A stretch of 64,000 nt of DNA from CAWCWN01 sp963799245 (GTDB lineage Bacteria; Chloroflexota; Ktedonobacteria; Ktedonobacterales; Ktedonobacteraceae), in contig CAWCWN010000003.1 of NCBI GenBank assembly GCA_963799245.1, positions 124,001 through 188,000 on the forward strand. Direction: 5' to 3'. The first letter of the stretch is position 1. Each line of letters opens with the position of its first letter. Shown here piece after piece: positions 17,642-27,055 of this stretch. The position numbers and the translations under genes are program-made. The notes under the pieces were generated by a model. The model worked only from the letters and a program-made list of their open reading frames with translations. It made no database searches and was not told the DNA's origin.

Positions 17642-18508
17642 ATGCTATCGTCAAAGGACCAGGCAGAACAAGCAGCACAGTCACAGCAGCCAGTCAGCGT
17701 TGCTTTTCAGGGCGAGCGCGGCGCCTTTAGCGACGAAGCCGTGAGGATCTTTTTTGGTCAGCAGGCCGAGCCGCTCGCACATCGTACATTTGCCGATGTT
17801 TTCCGCGCAGTAGCCGCCGGGGAGGTTGACTATGGCCTGGTACCCGTCGAAAATTCACAGGCCGGTAGCATCAATGATGTCTATGACCTGCTGCGCCAGC
17901 ACGATCTTTTTGTGATAGGAGAGATCAGTCACCCCGTCAATCATTGCCTCCTCTGCCTGCCGGGTCAGCAGTTGAGTGAGATCAAACGCGTCATTTCACA
18001 TCCCCAGGCTCTGGCCCAGAGTGATGTATATTTACGTGAACTGGGCGTGGAGATCGTAGCGACATACGATACAGCGGGCAGCGCGAAGATGATTCGCGAG
18101 GAGAATTTGACGAGTGTTGCGGCTGTTGCGGCCAGGAGAGCCGCAGAACTCTACCAGCTGGAGATTCTGGCGCAGAACATTCAAACGATAAAAGATAACT
18201 TTACCCGCTTTATCGTGCTGAGCCGGGAGCCTGCCCCGCGCCGCGCAGGCGACGCAAAGACGATGTTAGTCATGGCGACGGCCCATCAGCCTGGCTCGCT
18301 CTATGCCTGCCTGGGCGTGCTGGCGGCCAACGAGATTAACCTGCTGAAACTGGAATCGCGCCCCTCGCGCCAGCGAGTCTGGGAATATGTCTTCTACCTT
18401 GATTTCGCGGGCCACCGCGACGATCCGGCGGTGCGCAGCGCCCTGGCCGACCTGGCGTCTCATACGACCTTCTGCAAGGTGCTCGGCTCCTTTGCCAGGA
18501 ATACGTAA
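17642..18508 (+). CDS. pheA: prephenate dehydratase
   Basis: Converts prephenate to phenylpyruvate in phenylalanine synthesis; 288 residues, monofunctional. The catalytic half (18-200) has VAFQGERGAFSDEA, VPVENSQAGSINDVYDLL and the TxF motif in DNFTRFIVLSRE. The ACT domain (208-285) has LLKLESRPSRQRVWEYVFYLDF, the ESRP site that binds phenylalanine for feedback inhibition. AGAAGAGG is about nine bases before the ATG. It stands alone and is not next to other aromatic amino-acid genes. Confidence 0.94.
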   Translation: MLSSKDQAEQAAQSQQPVSVAFQGERGAFSDEAVRIFFGQQAEPLAHRTFADVFRAVAAGEVDYGLVPVENSQAGSINDVYDLLRQHDLFVIGEISHPVNHCLLCLPGQQLSEIKRVISHPQALAQSDVYLRELGVEIVATYDTAGSAKMIREENLTSVAAVAARRAAELYQLEILAQNIQTIKDNFTRFIVLSREPAPRRAGDAKTMLVMATAHQPGSLYACLGVLAANEINLLKLESRPSRQRVWEYVFYLDFAGHRDDPAVRSALADLASHTTFCKVLGSFARNT

Positions 18509-18560
18509 TGGTATAAGCCCGCCGCCTGGCACATCTGGCAAGGCCGCTACTGAAAACAGA

Positions 18561-18594
18561 AAAAGGAAGATGCCTGGATCTGTCGGCATCTTCC
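18561..18594 (-). terminator. terminator of the mrp transcript
   Basis: A 10-bp stem GGAAGATGCC/GGCATCTTCC with ten-base loop. On the minus strand a TTTTT run follows, so it mainly serves the gene at 18638-19672. Confidence 0.75.
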
Positions 18595-18637
18595 TGCAAC
18601 CAGACGCTGAACGACGGAAGGTGAGCGCAACCTCTGT

Positions 18638-19672
18638 CTAACGTTTGATCTTCAGCGTATTGATGAAATTCTCTGCCAGTAGCTCGTAGGCCTCGGCCTG
18701 GTACTCCTCGACACGACCGGCGTCGCAGAGAGTGGTCAACTGAGGATCAATCGGCAATTGGGCAAGCAGGGGAGCGCCCGTCATATCGACCAGGTCGGTG
18801 CCATTGCTCGGGCCAAAGATCTCGTAACGCTCGCCATCGGGGGCCTGGAAATAGGCCATATTTTCAACGACGCCGACGATGACGCCCTTGAGCTGACGGA
18901 CCATGTTGATGCATTTCTTGACCACCATGGTTGCCAGCAGCTGTGGCGAAGAGACAATCACGATACCGTCGACGGGCAGCGACTGCAAGACGGTCATCGG
19001 CGCGTCCGATGTGCCGGGAGGGAGGTCTACCAGCAGGTAGTCAAGCTGCTCCCAATCAACGTCGCTGTAGAATTGTTTGAGGGCGCTGGAGACCATGGGT
19101 CCGCGCCAGACCACCGGGTCGCTCTCGTTTTCAAGGAACATATTCATCGACATGATCTTGATCCCACCACGACTGCTTAAAGGTTCGATGCCGCCGCTGG
19201 CGGACTTGCTGGGCTGACCCCTGGTACCAAACATACGAGCGATGCTGGGGCCGGTGATATCACCGTCCAGCACACCAACACGCAATCCCTGGCGGCGCAA
19301 TGAAACCGCCAGCAGACCGGTGACAAGCGACTTTCCTACACCGCCCTTACCGCTCATTATGGCAATGACCTGTTTAATCTTGCGATCAGGGCTGGCAGTC
19401 GACATTTGCAGAGGCACACCACGCCCCACGGGTGCCTTCTTGGGGGCCACCGAGGTTGGCTGCCCGTTGGCTGCTGCGTTCAGGTCCTTGAGCAAAATGT
19501 CAAGTTTTTCCGGGCTAAAGCGGTGCGTGCGCGCACCCCCGGCGACGCTTTCGCGTGAGCCCACAGCGCAGGCTGTACACGGCAGTCCATGCCCGTGAAA
19601 GACCTTGACTGTAGCCGGATGCCTGCTGACCACATCATGAATAATCATTTCGGCAGTTATATTCTCCGCCAT
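18638..19672 (-). CDS. mrp: Mrp/NBP35-type P-loop ATPase with N-terminal DUF1858
   Basis: A 344-residue iron-sulfur cluster carrier-type ATPase. The N-terminus (1-60) is a DUF1858 unit with CTAC at 32-35 (HGHGLPCTACAVGSRESV), replacing the usual DUF59/MIP18 domain. The Mrp ATPase follows: deviant Walker A MSGKGGVGKS at 106-115, DGDITGPSIARMFG, DYLLVDLPPGTSD. The CxxC that normally bridges a cluster between Mrp monomers is missing: the region reads ENMAYFQAPDGERYEIFG. The ATG at 19672 has GAGAGGGA upstream; the frame is open to 19693. Apo-protein handling or a DUF1858-based redox function is possible. Confidence 0.88.
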   Translation of the reverse strand: MAENITAEMIIHDVVSRHPATVKVFHGHGLPCTACAVGSRESVAGGARTHRFSPEKLDILLKDLNAAANGQPTSVAPKKAPVGRGVPLQMSTASPDRKIKQVIAIMSGKGGVGKSLVTGLLAVSLRRQGLRVGVLDGDITGPSIARMFGTRGQPSKSASGGIEPLSSRGGIKIMSMNMFLENESDPVVWRGPMVSSALKQFYSDVDWEQLDYLLVDLPPGTSDAPMTVLQSLPVDGIVIVSSPQLLATMVVKKCINMVRQLKGVIVGVVENMAYFQAPDGERYEIFGPSNGTDLVDMTGAPLLAQLPIDPQLTTLCDAGRVEEYQAEAYELLAENFINTLKIKR

Positions 19673-19870
19673 CGAAAAATCCCTCTCAAGCATATTTCTA
19701 AATAGGTTGCCCAGGCTGTTTTACTATTGCAGGTAGTGTGGGACACGTACGATTACATACTATAATTCCGACCTCAACACTCAGATATTATAGCATATGT
19801 TGGCCGCAACCGCCAGAAAATGCGCACATTCCTCAAACGTGTGTAGCGGCCCACTCAACCTGTCACCCGC

Positions 19871-20912
19871 CTAAGAGCGCTGCGCTCCCTGGCGATGGTG
19901 GGCCGTAATCTGGTGCTGGTCCCCGCTGTGACCGCTGGGATCGGTATGGATAATGGCCGCGGAGAGGCCATCGATGCGGTGAAACAGGCGATGACTGACC
20001 TCTTCGGCGATCGTGTGCGCTTTTATGAGTGTTAATTCAGGATCGACCTCGATGTTCAAGGAAACATGCAGCGTATGACCAACCCAGCGGGCGCGTGGAT
20101 CCGTGACCGCCTCAACCCCCGGGGTCTCGCTCGCCGCCGCGATTATGGCAGGCACGATGTGCTCATCAACAGCATCAAGGATGCGCTGCAAGACGCTGCG
20201 GGAGGTTGAATACACCACCGTGGAGAATCACTACGGTAATGACCAGGCCAGCGATCGGGTCGGCGACCGGAAAACCGAGGGCTACGCCAATCAGGCCGAC
20301 GAAGGCGGCGAGCGACGTAAGGCCATCGATGCGCGAGTGCTGCCCATCGGCAACAAGCGGAACGCTGTTGATGCGCTTGCCAACGGAGATCTTATACTGG
20401 GCCAGGATTTCGTTGCCCGCAAATCCTACCAGGGCGGCCGCCATACTCAAAGGCAGGTGGGTCGGAACCGCGCCGCTGGTCAGCTTTTGCACGGATTCGA
20501 CGGCACCAACGACGGCGCTGGCGATAATCACCAGCACAATGAAAATGCCAGCCAGGTCCTCCGCGCGATGATAGCCATAGGTATAACGCTGATTGGCGGC
20601 GCGACTGGCGATCACAAAAGCGATCCACAGTGCAACCGTTGTCAGTACATCACCCAGGTTATGCAGAGCATCGGCAAAAAGTCCCGCACTTCCTCCAATA
20701 AAAGCAATGCTAAATTGAATGAGCGCCACCAGCAGCATCCCGGCGGTTGAGATCTGGACGGCCCGTATGCCAACGCGATTGCTGTAAAGTTCCGCATTTA
20801 CCGTGCCGTGCTCATGGCCATGTCCCTTGCCGCCATGCTCGTGCTTGCCCTCGTGTGCATGCCCGTGATCGTGAGTGTGCTCGTGAGCATGCTCGCCCGT
20901 ATGTTCATGCAT
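19871..20912 (-). pseudogene. cation diffusion facilitator transporter, single-base frameshift
   Basis: Zinc/cobalt efflux protein of the CDF family, split into two frames. The first frame has a His-rich metal-binding start (HEHTGEHAHEHTHDHGHAHE), then six helices with GSAGLFADALHNLGDVL and the second metal site HSRIDGLTSLAAF, ending off-family at HGGVFNLPQ. The second frame resumes at VVYSTSRSVLQRILDAVDEHIVPAI and carries the cytoplasmic dimer domain to 19871. One extra G near 20,211-20,216 in a GGTGGTG run explains the break. Start 20912 has AGGAG seven bases upstream. Either a recent inactivation or a sequencing error. Confidence 0.85.
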
Positions 20913-21190
20913 CATCTTTCTCCTGCTCTGAAGTTCTTCTGCCAGCATTGCCATAGCGTGCGCCCAACACTTGTTCACGAACCGTGTCCCATCTATCCTG
21001 CTATTGTAGTACAGTTAGGCGCAGTCTACAACAGCTTCACCAGCCGGTATTTACGCCGGCCGCTACCCGGCACCTTGCATGTACTGGTAGGTGCCAGCTG
21101 GCGAAACAATTTGCGTGTGCCACGTAAACTGCGTAAGATACATATACAAACCAGGCAGTGAGTTAAGTTACGCTTGAAAGGCAGTTCTGT

Positions 21191-22084
21191 ATGTCCGAGC
21201 AGCCCAATCGCGTCCGGGGAGTTCTCTATGCCAATGTGGCGGTTCTCTGCTTCGGCCTGGCTGGGGTCCTGGGCAAACTCAGTGGCCTGCCTTCTCCCCT
21301 GATTGTCCTTGGGCGCGTCTTCTTTGCGGGCCTGGCCCTCCTGGCTATTTGCCTGTTGCAACACGTCCCTCTGCAACCCAAGCGTCAGCGTGACGGCTTC
21401 TTATTGTTCGGACAAGGCGCGCTGCTTGCTACCCACTGGAGCGCCTTCTTTCAAGCCATCAATGTCTCCAATGTCGCCATCGGGCTCCTCTCCTTCTCGA
21501 GCTTCCCTCTCTTTACCGCCCTCTTGGAGCCGCTGCTGCTGCGGCAGCGCCCCAGCCGCACCCAGGTCCTCGCGGCGCTCCTCATCCTGCCTGGTATCTA
21601 TCTGCTGGTTCCTTCATTCTCCCTCCAGAACCGCACGACGCTGGGGGTCGCATGGGGGCTGTTTGCCGGCGCGACGTTCGCGCTGCTTTCAGTGGCCAAC
21701 CGCTGGCTTGGACGTATCTATCCCAGCACAACGATCAGTCTCTACCAGGATGGTGTGGCGACCCTCGTCCTCTTGCCGACGCTCTTCTTCGTCAGCACGG
21801 CAGCCGTCTGGACGCCGGACGAGCTCCTCATACTGCTTCTCCTCGGAGTCGTCTGCACCGCGCTGGCCCATACACTCTTTATCGCGTGCTTGCGGGATAT
21901 CACCGCTCAATCAGCAAGTCTGCTGGCCAGCCTGGAACCCGTCTGGGGGATTGCCTTTGCTGCGTTGCTGCTGCGGGACATTCCAGGCATTACGACGCTC
22001 CTCCTGGGGGGAGTGATTATCCTTTGCGCGACACTCATGCCGGGGGTGGTACATATGTGCCGTAGAGATGGAAGAAGGCGGTGA
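21191..22084 (+). CDS. EamA family (DMT) transporter
   Basis: A 297-residue ten-helix permease built from two EamA halves (about 10-140 and 150-290): GVLYANVAVLCFGLAGVLGKL opens the first, and GVAWGLFAGATFALLSVANRWLG opens the second; SLLASLEPVWGIAFAALLL near the end is the usual ninth helix. Substrate (metabolite export or uptake) cannot be deduced. GAAAGG lies upstream of the ATG. Convergent with the acyl-CoA ligase. Confidence 0.88.
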   Translation: MSEQPNRVRGVLYANVAVLCFGLAGVLGKLSGLPSPLIVLGRVFFAGLALLAICLLQHVPLQPKRQRDGFLLFGQGALLATHWSAFFQAINVSNVAIGLLSFSSFPLFTALLEPLLLRQRPSRTQVLAALLILPGIYLLVPSFSLQNRTTLGVAWGLFAGATFALLSVANRWLGRIYPSTTISLYQDGVATLVLLPTLFFVSTAAVWTPDELLILLLLGVVCTALAHTLFIACLRDITAQSASLLASLEPVWGIAFAALLLRDIPGITTLLLGGVIILCATLMPGVVHMCRRDGRRR

Positions 22085-22095
22085 CCCCTGCAACG

Positions 22096-22130
22096 CATGA
22101 GAGGTGCGGGCACTGCTCGCACCTCTCATG
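22096..22130. terminator. bidirectional hairpin between convergent genes
   Basis: A perfect 13-bp stem CATGAGAGGTGCG/CGCACCTCTCATG with nine-base loop, between the EamA gene and the acyl-CoA ligase. No T run on either side. Confidence 0.6.
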
Positions 22131-22141
22131 TGGACCTGGAC

Positions 22142-23890
22142 CTAGGCGGTTTCAACGGAGGCCGCGCTCTGCAATCCGAGTTCCTCGGTGGATTGCTGGC
22201 GCATGTGGAACTTCTGGATCTTCCCCGTGACCGTCATCGGGAAGGTGTCCACGAACTTGACATAGCGGGGGATTTTATATTGGGCGATCTGGCCTTTGCA
22301 GTAGGTGATGATCTCCTCCTTGCTGACCTGTGCCCCAGGCTTGACTTTGACCCAGGCCATAATCTCTTCGCCATATTTAACATCGGGCACACCAATGACC
22401 TGCACGTCGCTGACTTTGGGATGGGTATACAGAAATTCCTCGATCTCACGCGGGTAGACATTCTCTCCACCACGAATGATCATGTCCTTAATGCGACCCA
22501 CAATGTTGACGTAACCCTCCGCGTCCATGGTTGCCAGGTCGCCCGTATGCATCCAGCGGGCCTTATCAATGGCCTCTGCGGTGGCCTGCCTGTTGTTCCA
22601 GTAGCCCAACATGACACTATATCCACGCGTGCAGAGCTCACCAGCCTGGCCAACGGTCACAACCTGGTCAGTCGCAGGATCGACTATTTTAATCTCCAGA
22701 TGTGGAGAAATCACCCCAACGGTAGCGACGCGCTTATCAAGGGGCGAAGCGATGTGCGTCTGGGTCGAGACCGGGCTGGTCTCTGTCATGCCATAACATA
22801 TTTCCACATCGCTCATATGCATGAGGCTGATGACCTTCTTCATCACCTCAACCGGGCAGGGCGACCCGGCCATAACGCCTGTGCGCAAAGAGGTCAGGTC
22901 AAACCTGGAGAAATCAGGCAAGTCTAGTTCAGCAATAAACATGGTGGGGACGCCGTAAAGAGAGGTACATTTTTCTGCCTCCACCGCTTCCAGAGTAGCC
23001 AGCGGTTCAAAGCCCTCTGAGGGATAGACCATTGCCGCTCCGTGTGTGATGCAGCCGAGGTTGCCCATAACCATGCCAAAGCAGTGATAGAGCGGCACAG
23101 GAATGCAAATTTTGTCCCTGGAGGTGATGTTTTGCAGGCGCGCCACAAAGTAGCCGTTATTCAAAATATTGTGGTGGCTGAGGGTCGCGCCCTTGGGGAA
23201 ACCGGTCGTACCGCTGGTGTACTGGATATTGATGGGGTCATCAAACTCCTGATCGCGCTGCTCCTCCCGCAGGCGCTCATCGCTGACGAGGTTGCCCGCC
23301 TGCATCAATTCGTCCCAGGTGAACATACCAGGTAACTTCTGTGGAGCGAGACGGACCACGGTGGTGAGTTCGGGCAGTGTGGCCGCTTTGAGCATCCCCG
23401 CTTCACACTCCTGAAGTTCAGGGGCAAGCACAGAGACCATGGCGGTATAATCGGAGGACTTAGATTGAGGGGCGATAACCAGCGCGCTGCAGCCCGACTG
23501 ATTGAGGATGTATTCCAGTTCCTGCAGGCGATACGCAGGGTTGATATTGACCAGGATGGCACCTATTTTGCTGGTAGCGAACTGCGTAATACACCACTCG
23601 GCGCGCGTTGGCGACCAGATACCGATGCGCTGCCCTTTGCGTACCCCCAGCTGCATAAGCCCTTTAGCGCATTGATTTACCTGCGTTAGTAGTTCGCGAT
23701 ACGTCAGCCTTATACTCTGGTGGCGCGCAATCAAGGCGGGCTGATCGGGATACTTTCCCACCGTCTGGTCGAACATGTCACCGATCGTCAGCCCTAGAAG
23801 TGGGGTATCGCTGGTAGCGCTTGTGTAGCTCCATCTTCGCTCGCTCTGGTCAGTAGATGCGGCGGTTGGGCTTTTTTGCATCACTGTCAT
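22142..23890 (-). CDS. acyl-CoA synthetase (AMP-binding, medium/long-chain type)
   Basis: A 582-residue adenylate-forming enzyme activating fatty acids to acyl-CoA. The AMP-binding loop is IQYTSGTTGFPKGATLSH, followed by ICYGMTETSPVS, the YWNNRQATAEAID...WMHTGDLATMD segment and the hinge GRIKDMIIRGGENVYPREIEE; the catalytic Lys is in MTVTGKIQKF. The sequence most resembles the ACSF2-type subgroup. The ATG at 23890 has GAGGAG six bases upstream; the start at 23914 has none. Stand-alone gene, so the substrate chain length is open. Confidence 0.92.
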   Translation of the reverse strand: MTVMQKSPTAASTDQSERRWSYTSATSDTPLLGLTIGDMFDQTVGKYPDQPALIARHQSIRLTYRELLTQVNQCAKGLMQLGVRKGQRIGIWSPTRAEWCITQFATSKIGAILVNINPAYRLQELEYILNQSGCSALVIAPQSKSSDYTAMVSVLAPELQECEAGMLKAATLPELTTVVRLAPQKLPGMFTWDELMQAGNLVSDERLREEQRDQEFDDPINIQYTSGTTGFPKGATLSHHNILNNGYFVARLQNITSRDKICIPVPLYHCFGMVMGNLGCITHGAAMVYPSEGFEPLATLEAVEAEKCTSLYGVPTMFIAELDLPDFSRFDLTSLRTGVMAGSPCPVEVMKKVISLMHMSDVEICYGMTETSPVSTQTHIASPLDKRVATVGVISPHLEIKIVDPATDQVVTVGQAGELCTRGYSVMLGYWNNRQATAEAIDKARWMHTGDLATMDAEGYVNIVGRIKDMIIRGGENVYPREIEEFLYTHPKVSDVQVIGVPDVKYGEEIMAWVKVKPGAQVSKEEIITYCKGQIAQYKIPRYVKFVDTFPMTVTGKIQKFHMRQQSTEELGLQSAASVETA

Positions 23891-24136
23891 AGTATTCTCC
23901 TCGGGGGTCTCCATAAGGCGTAGCTATAGGGCTTAATATTTAGGTTAAGAGTAACCAATGTCCCGCTAAAAATCAAGCTCCACCTGATTTATCCAGAACA
24001 CGCCGCTATACAATGCCTACCCGTCAAACTCTTGCGTGATACTCCAAAGTACGTTAGTATAGTAAACTTAGGAGTACTACAGGTTCATAGTCAACGTGCT
24101 TTATTCCACCCTCTACCTTTTTAAAGGAAATGATGT

Positions 24137-24826
24137 ATGGAAACGGAAAACGAAACGCTTTACTTCAAACAGGTATCGCTCTTTGCTGACCTTGCGGATG
24201 AAGATATTCGCGCACTGATGGCCGTGGCGCGCCGGCGCATTTACCGCAACGGCGAGGTGATCTTCCACCGCGAAGACCCTGGCCAGGTACTGTATGTGGT
24301 GAAAGAAGGCAAGGTCAAAATCTGTATCACCAGCCCTGAGGGGCAGGAGATCACGCTCGCCGTCTTTGGCAAAGGTGAGTGTTTTGGTGAGCTTACCATA
24401 CTCGATGGCCTGCCGCGTTCGGCAGATGCGGTGGCGCTGGAGAAAGCCGAGTGCTACACACTCCAGCGCAGCGACTTCCACAGAGCCATTATAAAGAACC
24501 CTAAAATTGCCATCCAGGTATTGGAGAGCATGTCCAAACGTTTACGCGCTACCGACCAGATGGTCGAGGATTTAATCTTCCTGGATGTCTATGGACGTGT
24601 GGCGAAAAAGCTGCTTGAGCTGTCCGACACCCATGGTACAAAAGTCGCGGACGGCATCCGCATCGATGTTCGTTTGACGCAGCAGGAGCTGGCCTCCATG
24701 GTAGGAGCCTCACGCGAAAGCGTGAACAAAGTCATGGGGTATTTCACTGATAAAAATTTCATCAGTACCGATAAACATAAAATAACGCTCCATCGCATTA
24801 CCGATTTGAAGCGCCGCATCTATTAG
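24137..24826 (+). CDS. Crp/Fnr family transcriptional regulator
   Basis: A 229-residue regulator. The cyclic-nucleotide-binding barrel covers about 10-120 (GEVIFHREDPGQVLYVV, GECFGELTILDGLPRSADAVALE with the phosphate-cassette-like GELTILDGLPRSA). A long helix is followed by the winged HTH (VRLTQQELASMVGASRESVNKVMGYF). No Fnr-type cysteines. AAAGGA precedes the ATG. It is transcribed divergently from the acyl-CoA ligase, with 246 bases between starts, and could control it. Confidence 0.9.
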   Translation: METENETLYFKQVSLFADLADEDIRALMAVARRRIYRNGEVIFHREDPGQVLYVVKEGKVKICITSPEGQEITLAVFGKGECFGELTILDGLPRSADAVALEKAECYTLQRSDFHRAIIKNPKIAIQVLESMSKRLRATDQMVEDLIFLDVYGRVAKKLLELSDTHGTKVADGIRIDVRLTQQELASMVGASRESVNKVMGYFTDKNFISTDKHKITLHRITDLKRRIY

Positions 24827-24948
24827 CGGCCGCCGGGTAATGATCCTGAACTCTTAGTATAGATAGGGCAGCTTGTTACTCTCAATTATCACAATACGTA
24901 TCTACTATGGTAATGATTGACGTTTTTTATTTGGAGAATTGTTAATCC

Positions 24949-25968
24949 TTGAAAAAGATGACGATGCCTATAGAAGAAAAAAGCAAACAGACGAGCGAAT
25001 TGGTTGCTTCATCAAGCAGTGGTCTGCCCTCCCATCTATCTGCCAGTGGAACCCGTATTTTGGCACTTCTCAAGACCATGCGCCCGCGTCAGTGGACGAA
25101 GAATTTCGCCCTCTTCGTGGGCCTTGTATTTGCCCAGAGGCTCTTTGCCTTTGCGTCTTTTGAACGCGCGCTGCTTGCCTTCGCCGCATTTTGCCTGGCT
25201 TCCAGCGTCATATACCTGTTGAACGACCTGTTTGACCTGGAAAATGATCGTCAACACCCGCTGAAGCGCCTGCGTCCGCTGGCGTCCGGGCGACTCCCCA
25301 TCTCGTGGGCCATCGTGACGATCGGCATTCTTGTATGCATCTGCGCAGCCCTGGCATCGCTGCTCTTCGCCATCCCGGTACAGGGCAATATCTTCGCCAG
25401 GTATGGAGGGGCCAACCTGCTTTTTTGCTTTACACTGGCTACCTACCTCATCCTGATGGTTTTCTATAGCATACGCTTAAAACATGTTGTGCTGCTGGAT
25501 GTGTTTATTATCGCCAGCGGCTTTGTGCTGCGCATCCTGGCAGGCGCGGTAGTCATTCCTGTTTCTATTTCACCCTGGCTCTACCTGGTGACCATTCTCC
25601 TATCGCTTTTTCTTGCCCTCAACAAGAGGCGGCATGAGCTTGTTCTTCTCCAGGGGGATGCCAGTAACCACCGCAAGATTTTGCAAGAATACAGCCTGCC
25701 CATGCTCGACCAGATGATCACGATTGTAACGGCAGCCACCCTCATGTCCTACAGCCTCTATACCTTCGAGGGCCCCACAGGCGATCACCGCCTGATGATC
25801 ACTATCCCCCTCGTCCTTTATGGTATGTTCCGCTACCTGTACCTGGTGTATATGCGTATGGAGGGAGGAAGTCCCGAAGAGGTGTTGCTGCGTGATTGGC
25901 ACATGCTTGGGACCGTTGTGTTGTGTGTAATCATCGTTATCACGGTGCTGTATTTATTGCCAAAGTAA
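24949..25968 (+). CDS. UbiA family prenyltransferase, decaprenyl-phosphate phosphoribosyltransferase type
   Basis: A 339-residue membrane enzyme with about nine helices. The signature NDLFDLENDRQHPLKRLRPLASGRL (residues about 91-115) is the N-D-x-x-D-x-x-x-D-R-x-H-P-x-K motif of DPPR synthase-like UbiA proteins, preceded by TMRPRQWTKNFALFVGL. In mycobacteria this enzyme moves phosphoribose onto polyprenyl phosphate. The start is probably TTG at 24949 with GGAG about twelve bases upstream; ATG at 24958 is an alternative. It begins a three-gene operon: the next gene starts seven bases after its stop. Confidence 0.87.
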   Translation: MKKMTMPIEEKSKQTSELVASSSSGLPSHLSASGTRILALLKTMRPRQWTKNFALFVGLVFAQRLFAFASFERALLAFAAFCLASSVIYLLNDLFDLENDRQHPLKRLRPLASGRLPISWAIVTIGILVCICAALASLLFAIPVQGNIFARYGGANLLFCFTLATYLILMVFYSIRLKHVVLLDVFIIASGFVLRILAGAVVIPVSISPWLYLVTILLSLFLALNKRRHELVLLQGDASNHRKILQEYSLPMLDQMITIVTAATLMSYSLYTFEGPTGDHRLMITIPLVLYGMFRYLYLVYMRMEGGSPEEVLLRDWHMLGTVVLCVIIVITVLYLLPK

Positions 25969-25975
25969 GGGGGAC

Positions 25976-27055
25976 ATGCTTTTGCTGACGCGTCAAATAC
26001 GTACCGGGATTGTATTTTCTTTAATACTGGCTTTCATTGTCATGACTGCCATTGCGCTCTATGCGGATGTGCCACAGATGATCAGTGCGCTGGCCCACTT
26101 CAAGTGGGAGTTTCTGCCGCTGATCCTTGCGCTTACCCTCTTTAACTACGTCTGTCGTTTCTTCAAATGGCAGTATTATCTCAAACGTCTGAAAATTGAT
26201 GTCCCCTGGCTAAAAAGCCTGCTGATCTTTATTTCTGGCCTCTCTATGGCGATTACACCTGGCAAGGTGGGAGAATTACTGAAATCCTATTTATTGAAGC
26301 GCTCTACAGGCTCACCTATTAGCTTCACATCTCCAGTGATCATAGCCGAACGGCTAAGCGATGGCATCGCCATGCTGCTGCTGGCGACAACAGGCCTCAT
26401 CCTTTATCGCTTTGGCTGGGAAATGCTCCTCCTGCTCCTGATCGTTGGCATGGCAGCAATCATAGTTATTCAAAATCGCCGCCTGTCGCTGGCAATCCTC
26501 GCCTATGGTGAGCGCATGCCGCTGATATCGCGCATATCCCACCTGATGCTCACCTTCTACGAGAGCGCCTATACGCTCTTACAGTGGCGACCTCTGCTGC
26601 TGGCCATCACCATCGGCATGATTTCATGGTCGGGAGAGTGCATAGCCCTGTTCTTCGTGTTCACTGGTCTGGGGATTGCGCCCAGCCCTGACTTATTGCT
26701 CAAGTCTACCTTTATTTTATCTGTTTCATCGTTGATCGGCTCAGCTTCGGGGTTACCAGGAGGACTGGGCACGGCCGATGGCAGCATGTTGGGATTAACC
26801 CGTTTGCTTGTAACGACCTCAGCAAGCGTGGCCGGGGCAGCCACATTGCTTATTCGCCTCTGCACACTCTGGTTCGGTCTGGGTTTAGGCGTCATTGCCT
26901 TGCTCATCTTTCGCTCTACCCAGGGTGCTGCGACCGTACAGGCAGAGGGTCGGGAAGCGCAACTACAGACCACTACCAGCACAGTGTCGATGTTCGAACG
27001 TTATACAAACCTTGAACCTACATCGACAGCGACAAGGAATGGAGACAATGCTTAA
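25976..27055 (+). CDS. flippase-like membrane protein (LPG_synthase_TM/UPF0104)
   Basis: A 359-residue protein with about eight helices and the family's GLSMAITPGKVGELLKSYLLK region (about 85-105) and late ASGLPGGLGTADGSMLGL. Family members are linked to lipid-linked sugar translocation or to lysyl-PG flipping. The stop TAA overlaps the next gene's ATG by one base (TAATG). Context between a polyprenyl-P transferase and a polyprenyl-P-sugar synthase suggests that it moves the product across the membrane, which is inference. Confidence 0.82.
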   Translation: MLLLTRQIRTGIVFSLILAFIVMTAIALYADVPQMISALAHFKWEFLPLILALTLFNYVCRFFKWQYYLKRLKIDVPWLKSLLIFISGLSMAITPGKVGELLKSYLLKRSTGSPISFTSPVIIAERLSDGIAMLLLATTGLILYRFGWEMLLLLLIVGMAAIIVIQNRRLSLAILAYGERMPLISRISHLMLTFYESAYTLLQWRPLLLAITIGMISWSGECIALFFVFTGLGIAPSPDLLLKSTFILSVSSLIGSASGLPGGLGTADGSMLGLTRLLVTTSASVAGAATLLIRLCTLWFGLGLGVIALLIFRSTQGAATVQAEGREAQLQTTTSTVSMFERYTNLEPTSTATRNGDNA

